This document shows, piece after piece, positions 25,014 to 32,408 of a DNA stretch of 38,879 nt. How positions within the stretch are numbered: the first letter of the stretch is position 1; the number at the start of each line of letters is the position of its first letter. This DNA comes from Candidatus Melainabacteria bacterium (GTDB taxonomy: Bacteria; Cyanobacteriota; Vampirovibrionia; Obscuribacterales; Obscuribacteraceae), in contig JAHFBI010000008.1 in NCBI GenBank assembly GCA_023250095.1, positions 1 through 38,879 on the forward strand, in the 5' to 3' direction. The notes below the pieces were generated by a model. The model did not search any database. It had not been told where the DNA came from and saw nothing but the letters and a program-made list of their open reading frames with translations. Made by a program: the position numbers and the translations under genes.

Positions 25014-28007
25014 CTAGCGACGGGTTTTGCGTTCCAAGGGGGACTGGGAATTGTATGGGGGTCCGAGCAATCCGCTGCCGGAAGGAACATAGGGAGCAGG
25101 GCCGGGTGAATCTGGCTTGGGGCTCGCCGGTTGTAGGGTAAACGGTGCAGCAGGAGTGCCAAGCGGAGGCACCCGGGGAGACTCGTACTGCGGGGTGACA
25201 CCAAAGGGATTGTTGACGCCACTCTGATATTGTCCCTGCATCTTGCCCAGCAGGACTGGCGAAAGCTGAGAAGCGATGTTGCGCATCTGCTGGATGTCGG
25301 TGTGTCCGGCTTCCAACTGATCGGCAGTTTGCAAGTATTGCATGGCTTCGTCGAAATGTGCTTTGGCACCGGCTCCGTCCGATCCGTCGGCTTTAGCTCC
25401 GGCAAAAGCAAGTTTGATCAAAGCTACGTCTCGATGAAGTTTGGCGGCAAACCTGGTTTCATCCGTGCGCAGCCCTGCCACTTGCTGTTTCAAATCCATG
25501 ACAAAACGAGCCAGCTCGTCCTGGTGAATACGGGCGTAAGCTTTGAGATCATCATAGCAGCCCGGTCTGTACTCGCCCGATTGCTCCAGGTAGCCTTCAA
25601 TATTATGTGCTCCATAGATAGTATCGAGCTTGCCGTCTATGTACTTGCGCAAAGACTTAAGATCTCCGATTTCTTTGTCTGTCACTTCCTTGCCGCGTAC
25701 CGGCTTGCCCTGGTTCGCCTCCGCCTCTCTTTGAGCCTCCGCCATTTCAAAGCGCGCCTGGCGCAGGAAAGCCAGAGCCTTGCCACCGAGATCGAGGTTG
25801 CGCCCGGAAAGGAGCCTGGTGGCATCCTCACGCTGGTTGAGGTCGAGATTTATCCTGCTGCCTTTCTCAAGCCACAACTCCCCGGCAGCCTGGCTGATGA
25901 GAGCTGTCTGGCGGTGAGCAAGTAAAGCAGGCTCCGACTGTGGGTCTGTCCTGACCTTCTTCTGCCAGTTGCCCAGCTGTTCCAGCAGAGCCGCTATATT
26001 CTCCTGCCCGAGCGCCTTGCCCTTCGCCACGCCAGACAGGAAACTTGCCTCAGTGCGTTCGCTATAGTCTGCCTGATAACTGCGCACTGCATCGCGCTGC
26101 AACTTTACCGGCGGCTCCATTGCCGTGAAGTGATTGTAGAGCATACCGCCGGTGAAGCCGACAGCAGCAGCGCCAGCCTTCACACGCCAGTCGCCGGGCA
26201 TCATCGCACCGATACCAGCTGCCCCCAGCGGCAAAGCAACATGACCGGGTATATCGAGCCCGGGGATTGGCAATCTATCTAGATTGTTCAGGTGACTCGA
26301 GATATAGCCAAGACCAATCATGCCCCCTTTAACCCAGGGGTTCTTGATCGGCGCGAGCACCGCTGCCGTAGTCAGAACAGCCTCGGCAGTGTTGGGACGG
26401 AAGAAATCGCTGTAGCGCCCTTCCGAATAGCCCTTGAACGCCCAGCAATCCACAGCACGCCCGACGGCAAGCGATCCTGCCAGGCCGAGAACCTTAGCCT
26501 TGTTAGACCATGGACCGACCAGGAGCAAGGGTATCCCGACACCATCAATTAGAGAACGTATCGGACCGGGTGTTTCTGGGGGCTTGTATCCGAACAATTT
26601 GCTTCCTGCATAATCCGCCAAAGAATCTCCGAACAAGAGTCCAGCGGCAATCAATCCACCATATCCAGCCCCTTTCAGCACCGGATGTTTTGCTGCGGAC
26701 TCACCTTTGAGCAGAGCCTCCTTAGCTATCTCCAGACTTTTGACCGTGCTGGTCTCCAGCGCCGCAACTTCCCTGATTCTGGCGTCTTTGCTCACAAGCC
26801 GCTTGAGCATGTTCGCCTCTTCCTGTGTGAAGAGTTTCCCGGCAGAGAGGACTGCCGAATCACTGGTTACGGCATCGATGGCTTCCTTCGTCCAGTTCTG
26901 CCGATTGACAACAAAACTATCTCTCAGCTCGACAATCGCCTTATCGGCACCGGTCTTGGTTGCCTCCTGAGCCAGCCGCTCGAACAATGTGCCGCGCACG
27001 GCAGCGAACTCAGCTTCGGAGGAGGCTTTGTCCAGTCTGATTGTGCTCAAGGAGCTTTCAAGACCGCTGACCCCGGCACGCAAATTCAGGATCACTTCCG
27101 CCGGGCTCAGATTGTCGCGCCAGGCCTTGACCCAACCGCTGCGCTGAGCCAGGGGGATGCCGGAGGTGTAATAATCGAGCCCCTGCTCGGCCGCCTTGAT
27201 GGCGGCTCCTGTCAGAGCGCCAGTCATCAAGAAACCAGTCGTGTTGGATTTGAGATAAAGAGAATTGTCTACAATGCCTGCCACCTTCTGCGCATCGTAT
27301 GTCAATCCGGCGTTGTCGGTTGCCGCCCCTGGCTTACGAGAATTATCCGCTACCCCAGAAGGCGCAATCCCGGCACGGCGTTGCTGCTCCTGGAACGCCT
27401 GTCCGTCCCTTCTGTCGCGCTCGGCGGCGCCGGCGCCTGGCGTCCACTGCCCTGTCGGGAAAAGACCTGGACTGGTCGCTTGGCTCCCGGGTGGCACGAC
27501 GCGCCCCGGTTGTACAGGCTGATAAGGTTGTGCAGGCTCACCGCCCCTCCCACCATGACCAGGTGTCAGGGGATTTCCAGGCGGCGCGAAGGATCCCGGG
27601 CCCGACGGCTGCTGGGACACTGGCGCAAACGGGCTCTGCCGCGGCGCTTCCCAGGGACTACCCGGACGCATCGGTTGCACTGTTGGCGGTGGCACATACT
27701 GCCCGCCTGGTGGGATCAAGTGAGCCGGAGTGTTGGTCGCAGGCGGCTCGGGCCTGGGTTTGGTCGCCTCGATAGCCCCGGGGGCCAGCTGTCCGCCATA
27801 CACTGGGCGCCACTGCCTGCTTGGATCATTTATGGGCGTGCGATTCTGTGTACGCTCTATCTCTACCTTTAAAGCTGTCTTGCTGTCTTGCTCGCTTGCA
27901 AGCTTTCCGAAGAAATTCCCGCTGCCGACAAGCTCTTCCCAGCTCCGCCCAACATCTTTGCTTGAAACTTCACTTCCGCCGCTGAACTGGCTCTTGTCGC
28001 CACCCAT
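25014..28007 (-). CDS. Giant paralog 2: Pro/Gly-rich ends, hydrophobic middle, helical C-terminus
   Basis: A 997-residue protein homologous to the next gene downstream. It starts MGGDKSQFSGG at 28007 behind GGAGG. Residues about 60-220 are Pro/Gly/Gln-rich. The shared core reads GWVKAWRDNLSPAE, KLFTQEEANML, FFRPNTAEAVLTTAAVLAPI, RTEASFLSGVAKGKALGQEN, NLDLGGKALAFLRQA, IYGAHNIEGYL and GLRTDETRFAAKLHRDVALI, each with a counterpart in paralog 1. Hydrophobic segments lie around residues 430-650 (GYGGLIAAGLLFGDSLADYA, VALPLGAAGIGAMMPG), so membrane association is plausible. The C-terminus ends in a Pro-rich tail (PASPKPDSPGPAPYVPSGSG). No enzymatic motif is recognised; a structural or scaffold role is speculation. 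Confidence 0.86.
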   Translation of the reverse strand: MGGDKSQFSGGSEVSSKDVGRSWEELVGSGNFFGKLASEQDSKTALKVEIERTQNRTPINDPSRQWRPVYGGQLAPGAIEATKPRPEPPATNTPAHLIPPGGQYVPPPTVQPMRPGSPWEAPRQSPFAPVSQQPSGPGSFAPPGNPLTPGHGGRGGEPAQPYQPVQPGRVVPPGSQATSPGLFPTGQWTPGAGAAERDRRDGQAFQEQQRRAGIAPSGVADNSRKPGAATDNAGLTYDAQKVAGIVDNSLYLKSNTTGFLMTGALTGAAIKAAEQGLDYYTSGIPLAQRSGWVKAWRDNLSPAEVILNLRAGVSGLESSLSTIRLDKASSEAEFAAVRGTLFERLAQEATKTGADKAIVELRDSFVVNRQNWTKEAIDAVTSDSAVLSAGKLFTQEEANMLKRLVSKDARIREVAALETSTVKSLEIAKEALLKGESAAKHPVLKGAGYGGLIAAGLLFGDSLADYAGSKLFGYKPPETPGPIRSLIDGVGIPLLLVGPWSNKAKVLGLAGSLAVGRAVDCWAFKGYSEGRYSDFFRPNTAEAVLTTAAVLAPIKNPWVKGGMIGLGYISSHLNNLDRLPIPGLDIPGHVALPLGAAGIGAMMPGDWRVKAGAAAVGFTGGMLYNHFTAMEPPVKLQRDAVRSYQADYSERTEASFLSGVAKGKALGQENIAALLEQLGNWQKKVRTDPQSEPALLAHRQTALISQAAGELWLEKGSRINLDLNQREDATRLLSGRNLDLGGKALAFLRQARFEMAEAQREAEANQGKPVRGKEVTDKEIGDLKSLRKYIDGKLDTIYGAHNIEGYLEQSGEYRPGCYDDLKAYARIHQDELARFVMDLKQQVAGLRTDETRFAAKLHRDVALIKLAFAGAKADGSDGAGAKAHFDEAMQYLQTADQLEAGHTDIQQMRNIASQLSPVLLGKMQGQYQSGVNNPFGVTPQYESPRVPPLGTPAAPFTLQPASPKPDSPGPAPYVPSGSGLLGPPYNSQSPLERKTRR

Positions 28008-28127
28008 AATCCGTCGACCTCCGTCTTACCTCGAGACGTCAGGTCCACGCTTTCAAAACCGACAACTAGTTCAGCTTGCCAATGCCATATTAGATGAGAC
28101 TCAGCCAGCGACACATACGTATATTTC

Positions 28128-28159
28128 CCCTGTGCATGGGACTTTTCCCATGCACCAGG
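28128..28159 (-). terminator. Strong hairpin downstream of dcd
   Basis: GTGCATGGG (28132-28140) and CCCATGCAC (28147-28155) form a perfect 9-bp stem with a 6-nt loop; allowing one bulge, flanking CCTG/CAGG extends it to 12 bp. It lies 17 nt past the dcd stop on the minus strand. There is no U-run after it, so it may be a Rho-independent terminator of poor type or an RNA-stabilising stem in the leader of paralog 2. Confidence 0.5.
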
Positions 28160-28171
28160 CCGGCTCATCAA

Positions 28172-28735
28172 CTAGACGTTATTCAAATAATAACGGCTGT
28201 GTGCGGCTGCCGGCTGACCATTGTACTTGGCGCCAGGTTTTTCATTGTATGCCATCTGACAGGGGGCGGTTCTGGTGAAGACCATCTGTCCGATCGGCAT
28301 GCCGGCGTGCAAGCGCACTGGACGATTGCCGACATTGACTATTTCGAGCGTTATCTGAGCAGGAGGATGACTGAATCCAGCGTCGATAAAGCCGGCCGTC
28401 ACGTGCACCATGACTCCGAGCCTGGCCAGGCTGGACTTGCCAGTTAGCTGACCGACAATGTCCCGCGGCAAGCAAACCTTCTCCAGAGTCGCACCAAGGA
28501 TAAATTCCCCAGGCTTGAGAACGATGCTTTCCTGACTGACATGCACCAGACTGGAAAGAACCGTTTCCGACTGATAGGGGTCTATGACCTCCTCAGACCT
28601 CTCGTGCCAGGAGAAGCGCTCGGACAACCTGACATCGTAGGAGTTGGGCTGAATGAGGCTGGCTTCGAAGGGATCGAGAATGAGCTTGCCGGAGGCAACC
28701 TCGTCCCTGATTTCGTGATCGACAAGAATAGACAC
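28172..28735 (-). CDS. dcd: dCTP deaminase
   Basis: Dcd deaminates dCTP to dUTP for thymidylate synthesis; some members also hydrolyse dUTP to dUMP. Motifs: IQPNSYDVRLSE, LKPGEFILGATLE, GKSSLARLGVMVHVTAGFID, the TLEIVN strand with the expected catalytic Glu, and the C-terminal KYNGQ. I chose the GTG at 28735 (VSILVDHEI) because GGAGG lies 9 nt upstream; the TTG at 28741 would leave only 3 nt. At 187 residues it has normal length. Sequence alone does not decide between mono- and bifunctional types. It follows the ferredoxin-NADP reductase gene by 77 nt on the same strand. Confidence 0.94.
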   Translation of the reverse strand: MSILVDHEIRDEVASGKLILDPFEASLIQPNSYDVRLSERFSWHERSEEVIDPYQSETVLSSLVHVSQESIVLKPGEFILGATLEKVCLPRDIVGQLTGKSSLARLGVMVHVTAGFIDAGFSHPPAQITLEIVNVGNRPVRLHAGMPIGQMVFTRTAPCQMAYNEKPGAKYNGQPAAAHSRYYLNNV

Positions 28736-28812
28736 TATCAACGTCCTCCGTTGCCTGCTAGTCCCAGTTCGACACAGAATAGATTCCGGTCGGACAACTT
28801 CTGCCCGACTTG

Positions 28813-29799
28813 CTACAAGCTGAGATTCAAGTTGGAGCTGTGTCCGGGGAAAGCCTTGGCCGACTGATTGATATACGTCACAGCGAAATTGACCGCCGTG
28901 GCAGCCTCAGCAGCGCCAGTGGCAATCAATTTGAGCTTGGCCGGGTGCGACGCGATATCGCCGGCTGCATATACGCCAGGCAAGTTCGTCTCCATCTTCT
29001 CGTTGACAGCAATCGAGTTGGCTTCCATCTTCAGTCCCCAAGACTTGAGGAAATCCAGGTTGATGACAAAGCCGATATTGATCAAGATCGAATCGACTTC
29101 CAGTGTTTCTTCCTTGCCGCTGCGATTATCGAATATCGTCACGCCTTCCACGTTCCCGTTGCCAATCACTTGTTTGAGCTCGTAAAAGGTCTTGACGTCC
29201 ACTTTGTTCCTGGCCATCTCCTCGACCGAAGTAGGCACAGCGCGGAAGCCATCACGACGGTGAATGAGAGTGACGTTCTTGGCCATGTGCGAAAACTCGT
29301 TGGCCCAGTCCACAGCCGAATCGCCACCGCCGACAATAAGCACATTCTGCCCGCGGAATCTTTCTTTGTTCTTGACTGCGTAAAAGATGCTCTGCCCTTC
29401 AAGCGAATGGTCGTACTCGATATCGAGCTTCTTCGGCACACAGGCCCCAGCCCCCAGAGCCAGAAGAACAGCCTTGCTGTAATGCTCGCCGGGCCCATCG
29501 GTAACGACCTTCCAGTTATCGTCCTGACGCTCCATGCTGAGCACTTTCTCGCCCAGAACCATCGCCGCCTTGAAAAGCTGGGCTTGTGTGCCAAGGTTCT
29601 TTGCCAGGTCCTTGGCAAGAATCTTGGGATGTCCAGCTACGTCATAGACGTATTTCTCCGGATACAGGGCGGTCAGCTGTCCGCCCAGTTCAGGTAGAAC
29701 ATCAATCACTTTTGTCTTCAGCCCTCTCAGCCCTGCATAGAAGCTGCCAAATAATCCGGTCGGACCGCCACCGATAATAGTTATGTCGTAAACATCCAT
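28813..29799 (-). CDS. Ferredoxin-NADP reductase, thioredoxin-reductase-like type
   Basis: A flavoprotein moving electrons between NADPH and ferredoxin or flavodoxin. The FAD motif GGGPTG is at residues 10-15, the NADPH motif VLIVGGGDSAVDWA near 155-170, RRDGFRAVP is the NADP phosphate-binding segment, and YAAGDIASHPAKLKL is the C-terminal FAD-binding part. No CxxC redox pair is present, so it is not thioredoxin reductase; LPELGGQLTALYPEKYVYDV is characteristic of the TrxR-like FNR group (YumC type). The ATG at 29799 follows GGAAG by about 7 nt; the longer frame to 29832 adds an unlikely leader. Length of 328 is normal. Confidence 0.93.
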   Translation of the reverse strand: MDVYDITIIGGGPTGLFGSFYAGLRGLKTKVIDVLPELGGQLTALYPEKYVYDVAGHPKILAKDLAKNLGTQAQLFKAAMVLGEKVLSMERQDDNWKVVTDGPGEHYSKAVLLALGAGACVPKKLDIEYDHSLEGQSIFYAVKNKERFRGQNVLIVGGGDSAVDWANEFSHMAKNVTLIHRRDGFRAVPTSVEEMARNKVDVKTFYELKQVIGNGNVEGVTIFDNRSGKEETLEVDSILINIGFVINLDFLKSWGLKMEANSIAVNEKMETNLPGVYAAGDIASHPAKLKLIATGAAEAATAVNFAVTYINQSAKAFPGHSSNLNLSL

Positions 29800-29945
29800 T
29801 TCTTTTCTTCCGAGTCTCCGGCTCTGTGCCAACCGGCTATTGTATTACACTGGCCTGCTTCCTTTCCCCAGAGCAGCCTAATGAAACCTGAACAGCTTCA
29901 CGTTTCCCTGTCCAGATTTGCCTTTTCCCGCTCCCACACGACTGC

Positions 29946-30719
29946 TTACCGATTAACAATCGTCTTCACACGCGCGGCACCGGCATTGCCGTTCGGAACA
30001 ACATATGCTCCCTGTCCCTGGAAACTGCCGGCGCAACCAGCGCTTGCCGGCGCCGCAACAGGAGATGGATAACCGCTCGCCTGTCCCTGGTAGCTCGGGC
30101 AAACTGGCGCAGGCGAACCGGCAAAGGTTGAAAACTGCAAGGCAGGCTGCAAGACTGGTTGCGCCTCTGACGAGGGCCCGGCATAGACCAGTCCGGAAGG
30201 ACCAGGAACAGGTGCAGTCGGCTTATTAGGCACGTAAACCTCGCCAAAGTCCGCCCGCGTGTGCATGGGCATGGCATTCTTGATGCCTTCAACCAGCTGA
30301 CGGTCAGCTGAAGCTGTCGCCGACTGTGCCGCTCCCGAGCCAATAACATGGTTCGCCAGCGGCTCGTGGTGCCGGATAAAATAAATAACAAAGAGCCAGG
30401 CAAAAAATCCTATGAACAAAAGCAGAAAGAGAAAGTTCGCAGAAACATTGATGCCCTGCAAAGCATTGGTAATGTTGAGAGCTTTCAGGGCGCTGTTCCA
30501 GGTCACCCCGTGTGACGGTCCATGCTGTACTCCGTGCTGAACATGCCCGTGCGCGACGTGGTGCCCGTGATCGTGATCGAGACCGAGCAGGTGCGAAATG
30601 AAATTGTGCCCGTGTCCGTGCTGCTCCAGCCCGAGGATTTGCGACAGGCTCTGAGAATCCCCGCCACTGCCCGCCTGGACCGAATGTCCGCCGTGGTTCT
30701 GATGTCCGTGCTCACTCAC
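29946..30719 (-). CDS. Single-pass membrane protein with His-rich N-terminus
   Basis: Residues 1-75 hold more than 20 His with Gly and Asp (GHGHNFISHLLGLDHDHGHH), a likely metal-binding segment. One transmembrane helix follows at about 97-119 (FLFLLLFIGFFAWLFVIYFI), flanked by RHH. The C-terminal 130 residues are Pro/Ala/Gly/Gln-rich with little order; two Cys (PVCPSYQG, AGCAGSF) are present. The start is the GTG at 30719 with GAGG 8 nt upstream. It resembles no named transporter: His-rich loops occur in zinc/nickel carriers, but these have several helices. Function is unknown; metal binding is an inference from composition. Confidence 0.75.
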   Translation of the reverse strand: MSEHGHQNHGGHSVQAGSGGDSQSLSQILGLEQHGHGHNFISHLLGLDHDHGHHVAHGHVQHGVQHGPSHGVTWNSALKALNITNALQGINVSANFLFLLLFIGFFAWLFVIYFIRHHEPLANHVIGSGAAQSATASADRQLVEGIKNAMPMHTRADFGEVYVPNKPTAPVPGPSGLVYAGPSSEAQPVLQPALQFSTFAGSPAPVCPSYQGQASGYPSPVAAPASAGCAGSFQGQGAYVVPNGNAGAARVKTIVNR

Positions 30720-30754
30720 GAAATCGACCTCGTCGACAACCTCATGACAACCAA

Positions 30755-30784
30755 GATATATAAGAATCTATGAAACCAGCTCAA
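30755..30784 (-). promoter_or_regulatory. Possible sigma70-type promoter of the His-rich protein gene
   Basis: On the minus strand TTGAGC (30784-30779) and TATATC (30760-30755) are separated by 18 nt, about 35 nt before the GTG start. The match is moderate, in an AT-rich patch of a GC-rich region. Confidence 0.35.
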
Positions 30785-30887
30785 GTGTAAATACAGAAGT
30801 CTGCTTTCAGGGGGAATTGCCCCACAGAATTTATCTTCCGCAACAATACTGGGGCAGTCATGCCTCAGGTCTGTCTACTGGCAGCTG

Positions 30888-31298
30888 TTAGTCCAGCTCG
30901 ATTCCTTCCAGTTGAGCAACCCGGATTCTGAGATTTTCTACAAGGGCAGGCAGCTCGAAGACAGCAGGCAGCTTCTCTTCGATTGCCGTGATATGACGCG
31001 TGAGTTCAATTGATCTTTCCATCAGCCTGATGAGAATTTGCTGGGTAGCAACCAGCTGTCGCTGGTTTTCGATTAGTTGATTGGCTACCTTGGCCGTCTC
31101 GACGCGCTGATCGACACTGAGAGTAATGAGTTCGCTAAGCCGTCCGACCAACTTCTCCACCTGAATCTGAAGGTGCGGGTCACCGGCGATGGTTGCATCG
31201 GAAGATCGGACGGATTCACCATCAAAGAACTTCTCGAAACCATCCAGGCCGAGGTTTGATTCCTGCTTCTGCACGATTTTACGCTGAGCTTCAGGCAT
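30888..31298 (-). CDS. Hypothetical coiled-coil protein
   Basis: A 136-residue, charged, almost wholly helical protein. Heptad-like spacing of Leu, Ile and Val from residue 45 to the end (LQIQVEKLVGRLSELITLSV, QQILIRLMERSIELTRHI) predicts a coiled coil. No membrane segment or Cys. The ATG at 31298 has GAGGAA 8 nt upstream. It stands alone on the minus strand, 168 bp upstream of the His-rich gene and after a 530-bp gap. The family is not recognised. Confidence 0.72.
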   Translation of the reverse strand: MPEAQRKIVQKQESNLGLDGFEKFFDGESVRSSDATIAGDPHLQIQVEKLVGRLSELITLSVDQRVETAKVANQLIENQRQLVATQQILIRLMERSIELTRHITAIEEKLPAVFELPALVENLRIRVAQLEGIELD

Positions 31299-31828
31299 TA
31301 AAAATGTTCCTCATAAGTCGAAGACGAATGCGGGGCCGTCTTATAAACCCGGTAAAGCCCCCGCCTGTGGTGGCGCACCTAAAGATTATAACTAATGTGA
31401 TCAATTACGCAACAGCTGCCAGGAAGTTTTTTTGTTGCCACCACCGGAGGTGGAATTCTATCTGCCACCGATAAACCGATGGGCTAAACAGGGCGAATAG
31501 AAGCCCCCGGAAATATCCAGGCGATAGCCATAGATTATGCCGGCACCTGTCCGCCTCCGAAAAAATTCTCCAACTCATGCTGTTCGGCGGACGACTTGAC
31601 CGCCTGCTTGAACGTCATTACCTCAAGAGAAGTACCTGGCAGGAGAACCGCGGCACTATCCAGTCCCGCCGACCGATTTGATCAACGAGCAGATCCGCTG
31701 CCTAGCCGGCCTCACGAGCAGGCTTTCCTGGATCCTTGCTCGATGAAAGCGGCCGGGTCAAAGCCCCGGCCGCTCGGATATCTTGTTGTTCCTTGCACCA
31801 GTCCTATTTTGCCAGGCAAAAGCCAGTG
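31299..31828. other. 530-bp gap without a convincing gene
   Basis: Open frames here are short and of random composition. The gap holds several GC-rich inverted repeats: GCGGGG/CCCCGC (31330-31364), CCACC/GGTGG (31438-31453) beside a run of seven T, and the strong GCGGCCGGG hairpin (31749-31773). No tRNA, tmRNA or 4.5S RNA signature was found. An uncharacterised small RNA cannot be excluded. Confidence 0.6.
31749..31773 (-). terminator. GC-rich hairpin after the ferritin-like gene
   Basis: GCGGCCGGG (31749-31757) and CCCGGCCGC (31765-31773) form a perfect 9-bp stem with a 7-nt loop, 56 nt past the ferritin-like stop on the minus strand and followed there by TTTC. It is the likeliest terminator for that gene. 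Confidence 0.6.
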
Positions 31829-32266
31829 CTACTTGGCCGTCACCGGCACCCTGTGTCGAACATACATCTCCAGCTCCTCATAGTGCTCGGTCTCCTCCAG
31901 AAGAATCTGTTCGAGCATGAGTCTTAAGGGAGTGCTGTCGCGAACAAGATCAAGTTGCCTCTCATAGAGATCCAAGTGGTCTTTTTCCATCGAGAGATCC
32001 TCCTGGAGAATCTCTTCGATAGTCTGTTCACCCGGCTCATAAATCTCCTGTACTTTCATGGAAGGATGCCCCCCCAGGGCGCAGATTTTCTCCCCTAGCT
32101 TGATGGCATGTCTCATCGAATCAGTCGCATGTCTCCTGAACATTTCCACAAGGGGACCCCGGATCGATCCAGTAACGATGAAGGAGTGGTGCAAATAGCG
32201 CACCATGGCTGCCATCTCGTGCTCGAGATCCAGGTTCAGAGCCTCCAGAACCTTCTTCTTATCCAT
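31829..32266 (-). CDS. Ferritin-like (bacterioferritin-fold) protein
   Basis: A 145-residue four-helix protein with bacterioferritin-like spacing of metal ligands: Glu17 (LEHEM), His53 (DSMRHAIKLGE), Glu94 (MEKDH), Glu125 and His128 (EETEHYEE). The position of the bridging Glu, three before His53, is Ser50 with Asp49 next to it, so the di-iron site may be altered. No haem-ligand Met is evident. The start is the ATG at 32266 with GGAGGG 8 nt upstream; the frame to 32344 has no better site. It could store iron, detoxify peroxide, or act as a smaller DUF-type ferritin-like protein; the exact subgroup is unsure. Confidence 0.85.
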   Translation of the reverse strand: MDKKKVLEALNLDLEHEMAAMVRYLHHSFIVTGSIRGPLVEMFRRHATDSMRHAIKLGEKICALGGHPSMKVQEIYEPGEQTIEEILQEDLSMEKDHLDLYERQLDLVRDSTPLRLMLEQILLEETEHYEELEMYVRHRVPVTAK

Positions 32267-32303
32267 AATAAGGACCCTCCATACTGGCCTTCGGTGGAGG
32301 CAC

Positions 32304-32309
32304 ATTATA
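32304..32309 (-). promoter_or_regulatory. -10 box of the ferritin-like gene
   Basis: A perfect TATAAT on the minus strand, 38 nt before the ATG at 32266, in a short AT-rich patch. No good -35 hexamer is found at 16-18 nt, so activator dependence or an upstream TG-type contact is possible. Confidence 0.45.
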
Positions 32310-32408
32310 TACACTTGGATGTCTTCTGCGCCGACGGCAGTCAAGATGGCGCAGAAATTTGCACCGAAGACAGTGTCACCATGCTCAGGTGTTCAACTAC
32401 TCATATGC

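Noticed and set aside
24791-25411. 206-codon minus-strand frame through the tandem repeats
   Set aside because: The 101-bp unit shifts frame in each copy and the frame overlaps paralog 2 in another phase; the translation is low-complexity Arg/Gln/Gly.
26685-27872. 395-codon plus-strand open frame
   Set aside because: Antisense to paralog 2; Arg/Leu/Gly-rich translation typical of a shadow frame in GC-rich DNA.
28813-29799. Thioredoxin reductase
   Set aside because: The fold matches but the CxxC redox motif is absent, which fits ferredoxin-NADP reductase instead.
31321-31480. tRNA or molybdenum-cofactor-type riboswitch
   Set aside because: Stems exist but no TTCGAnTC arm, acceptor pairing or known riboswitch core motif could be matched.
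31596-31883. 95-codon plus-strand frame
   Set aside because: No ribosome binding site, random composition, and it overlaps the ferritin-like gene and its terminator hairpin.
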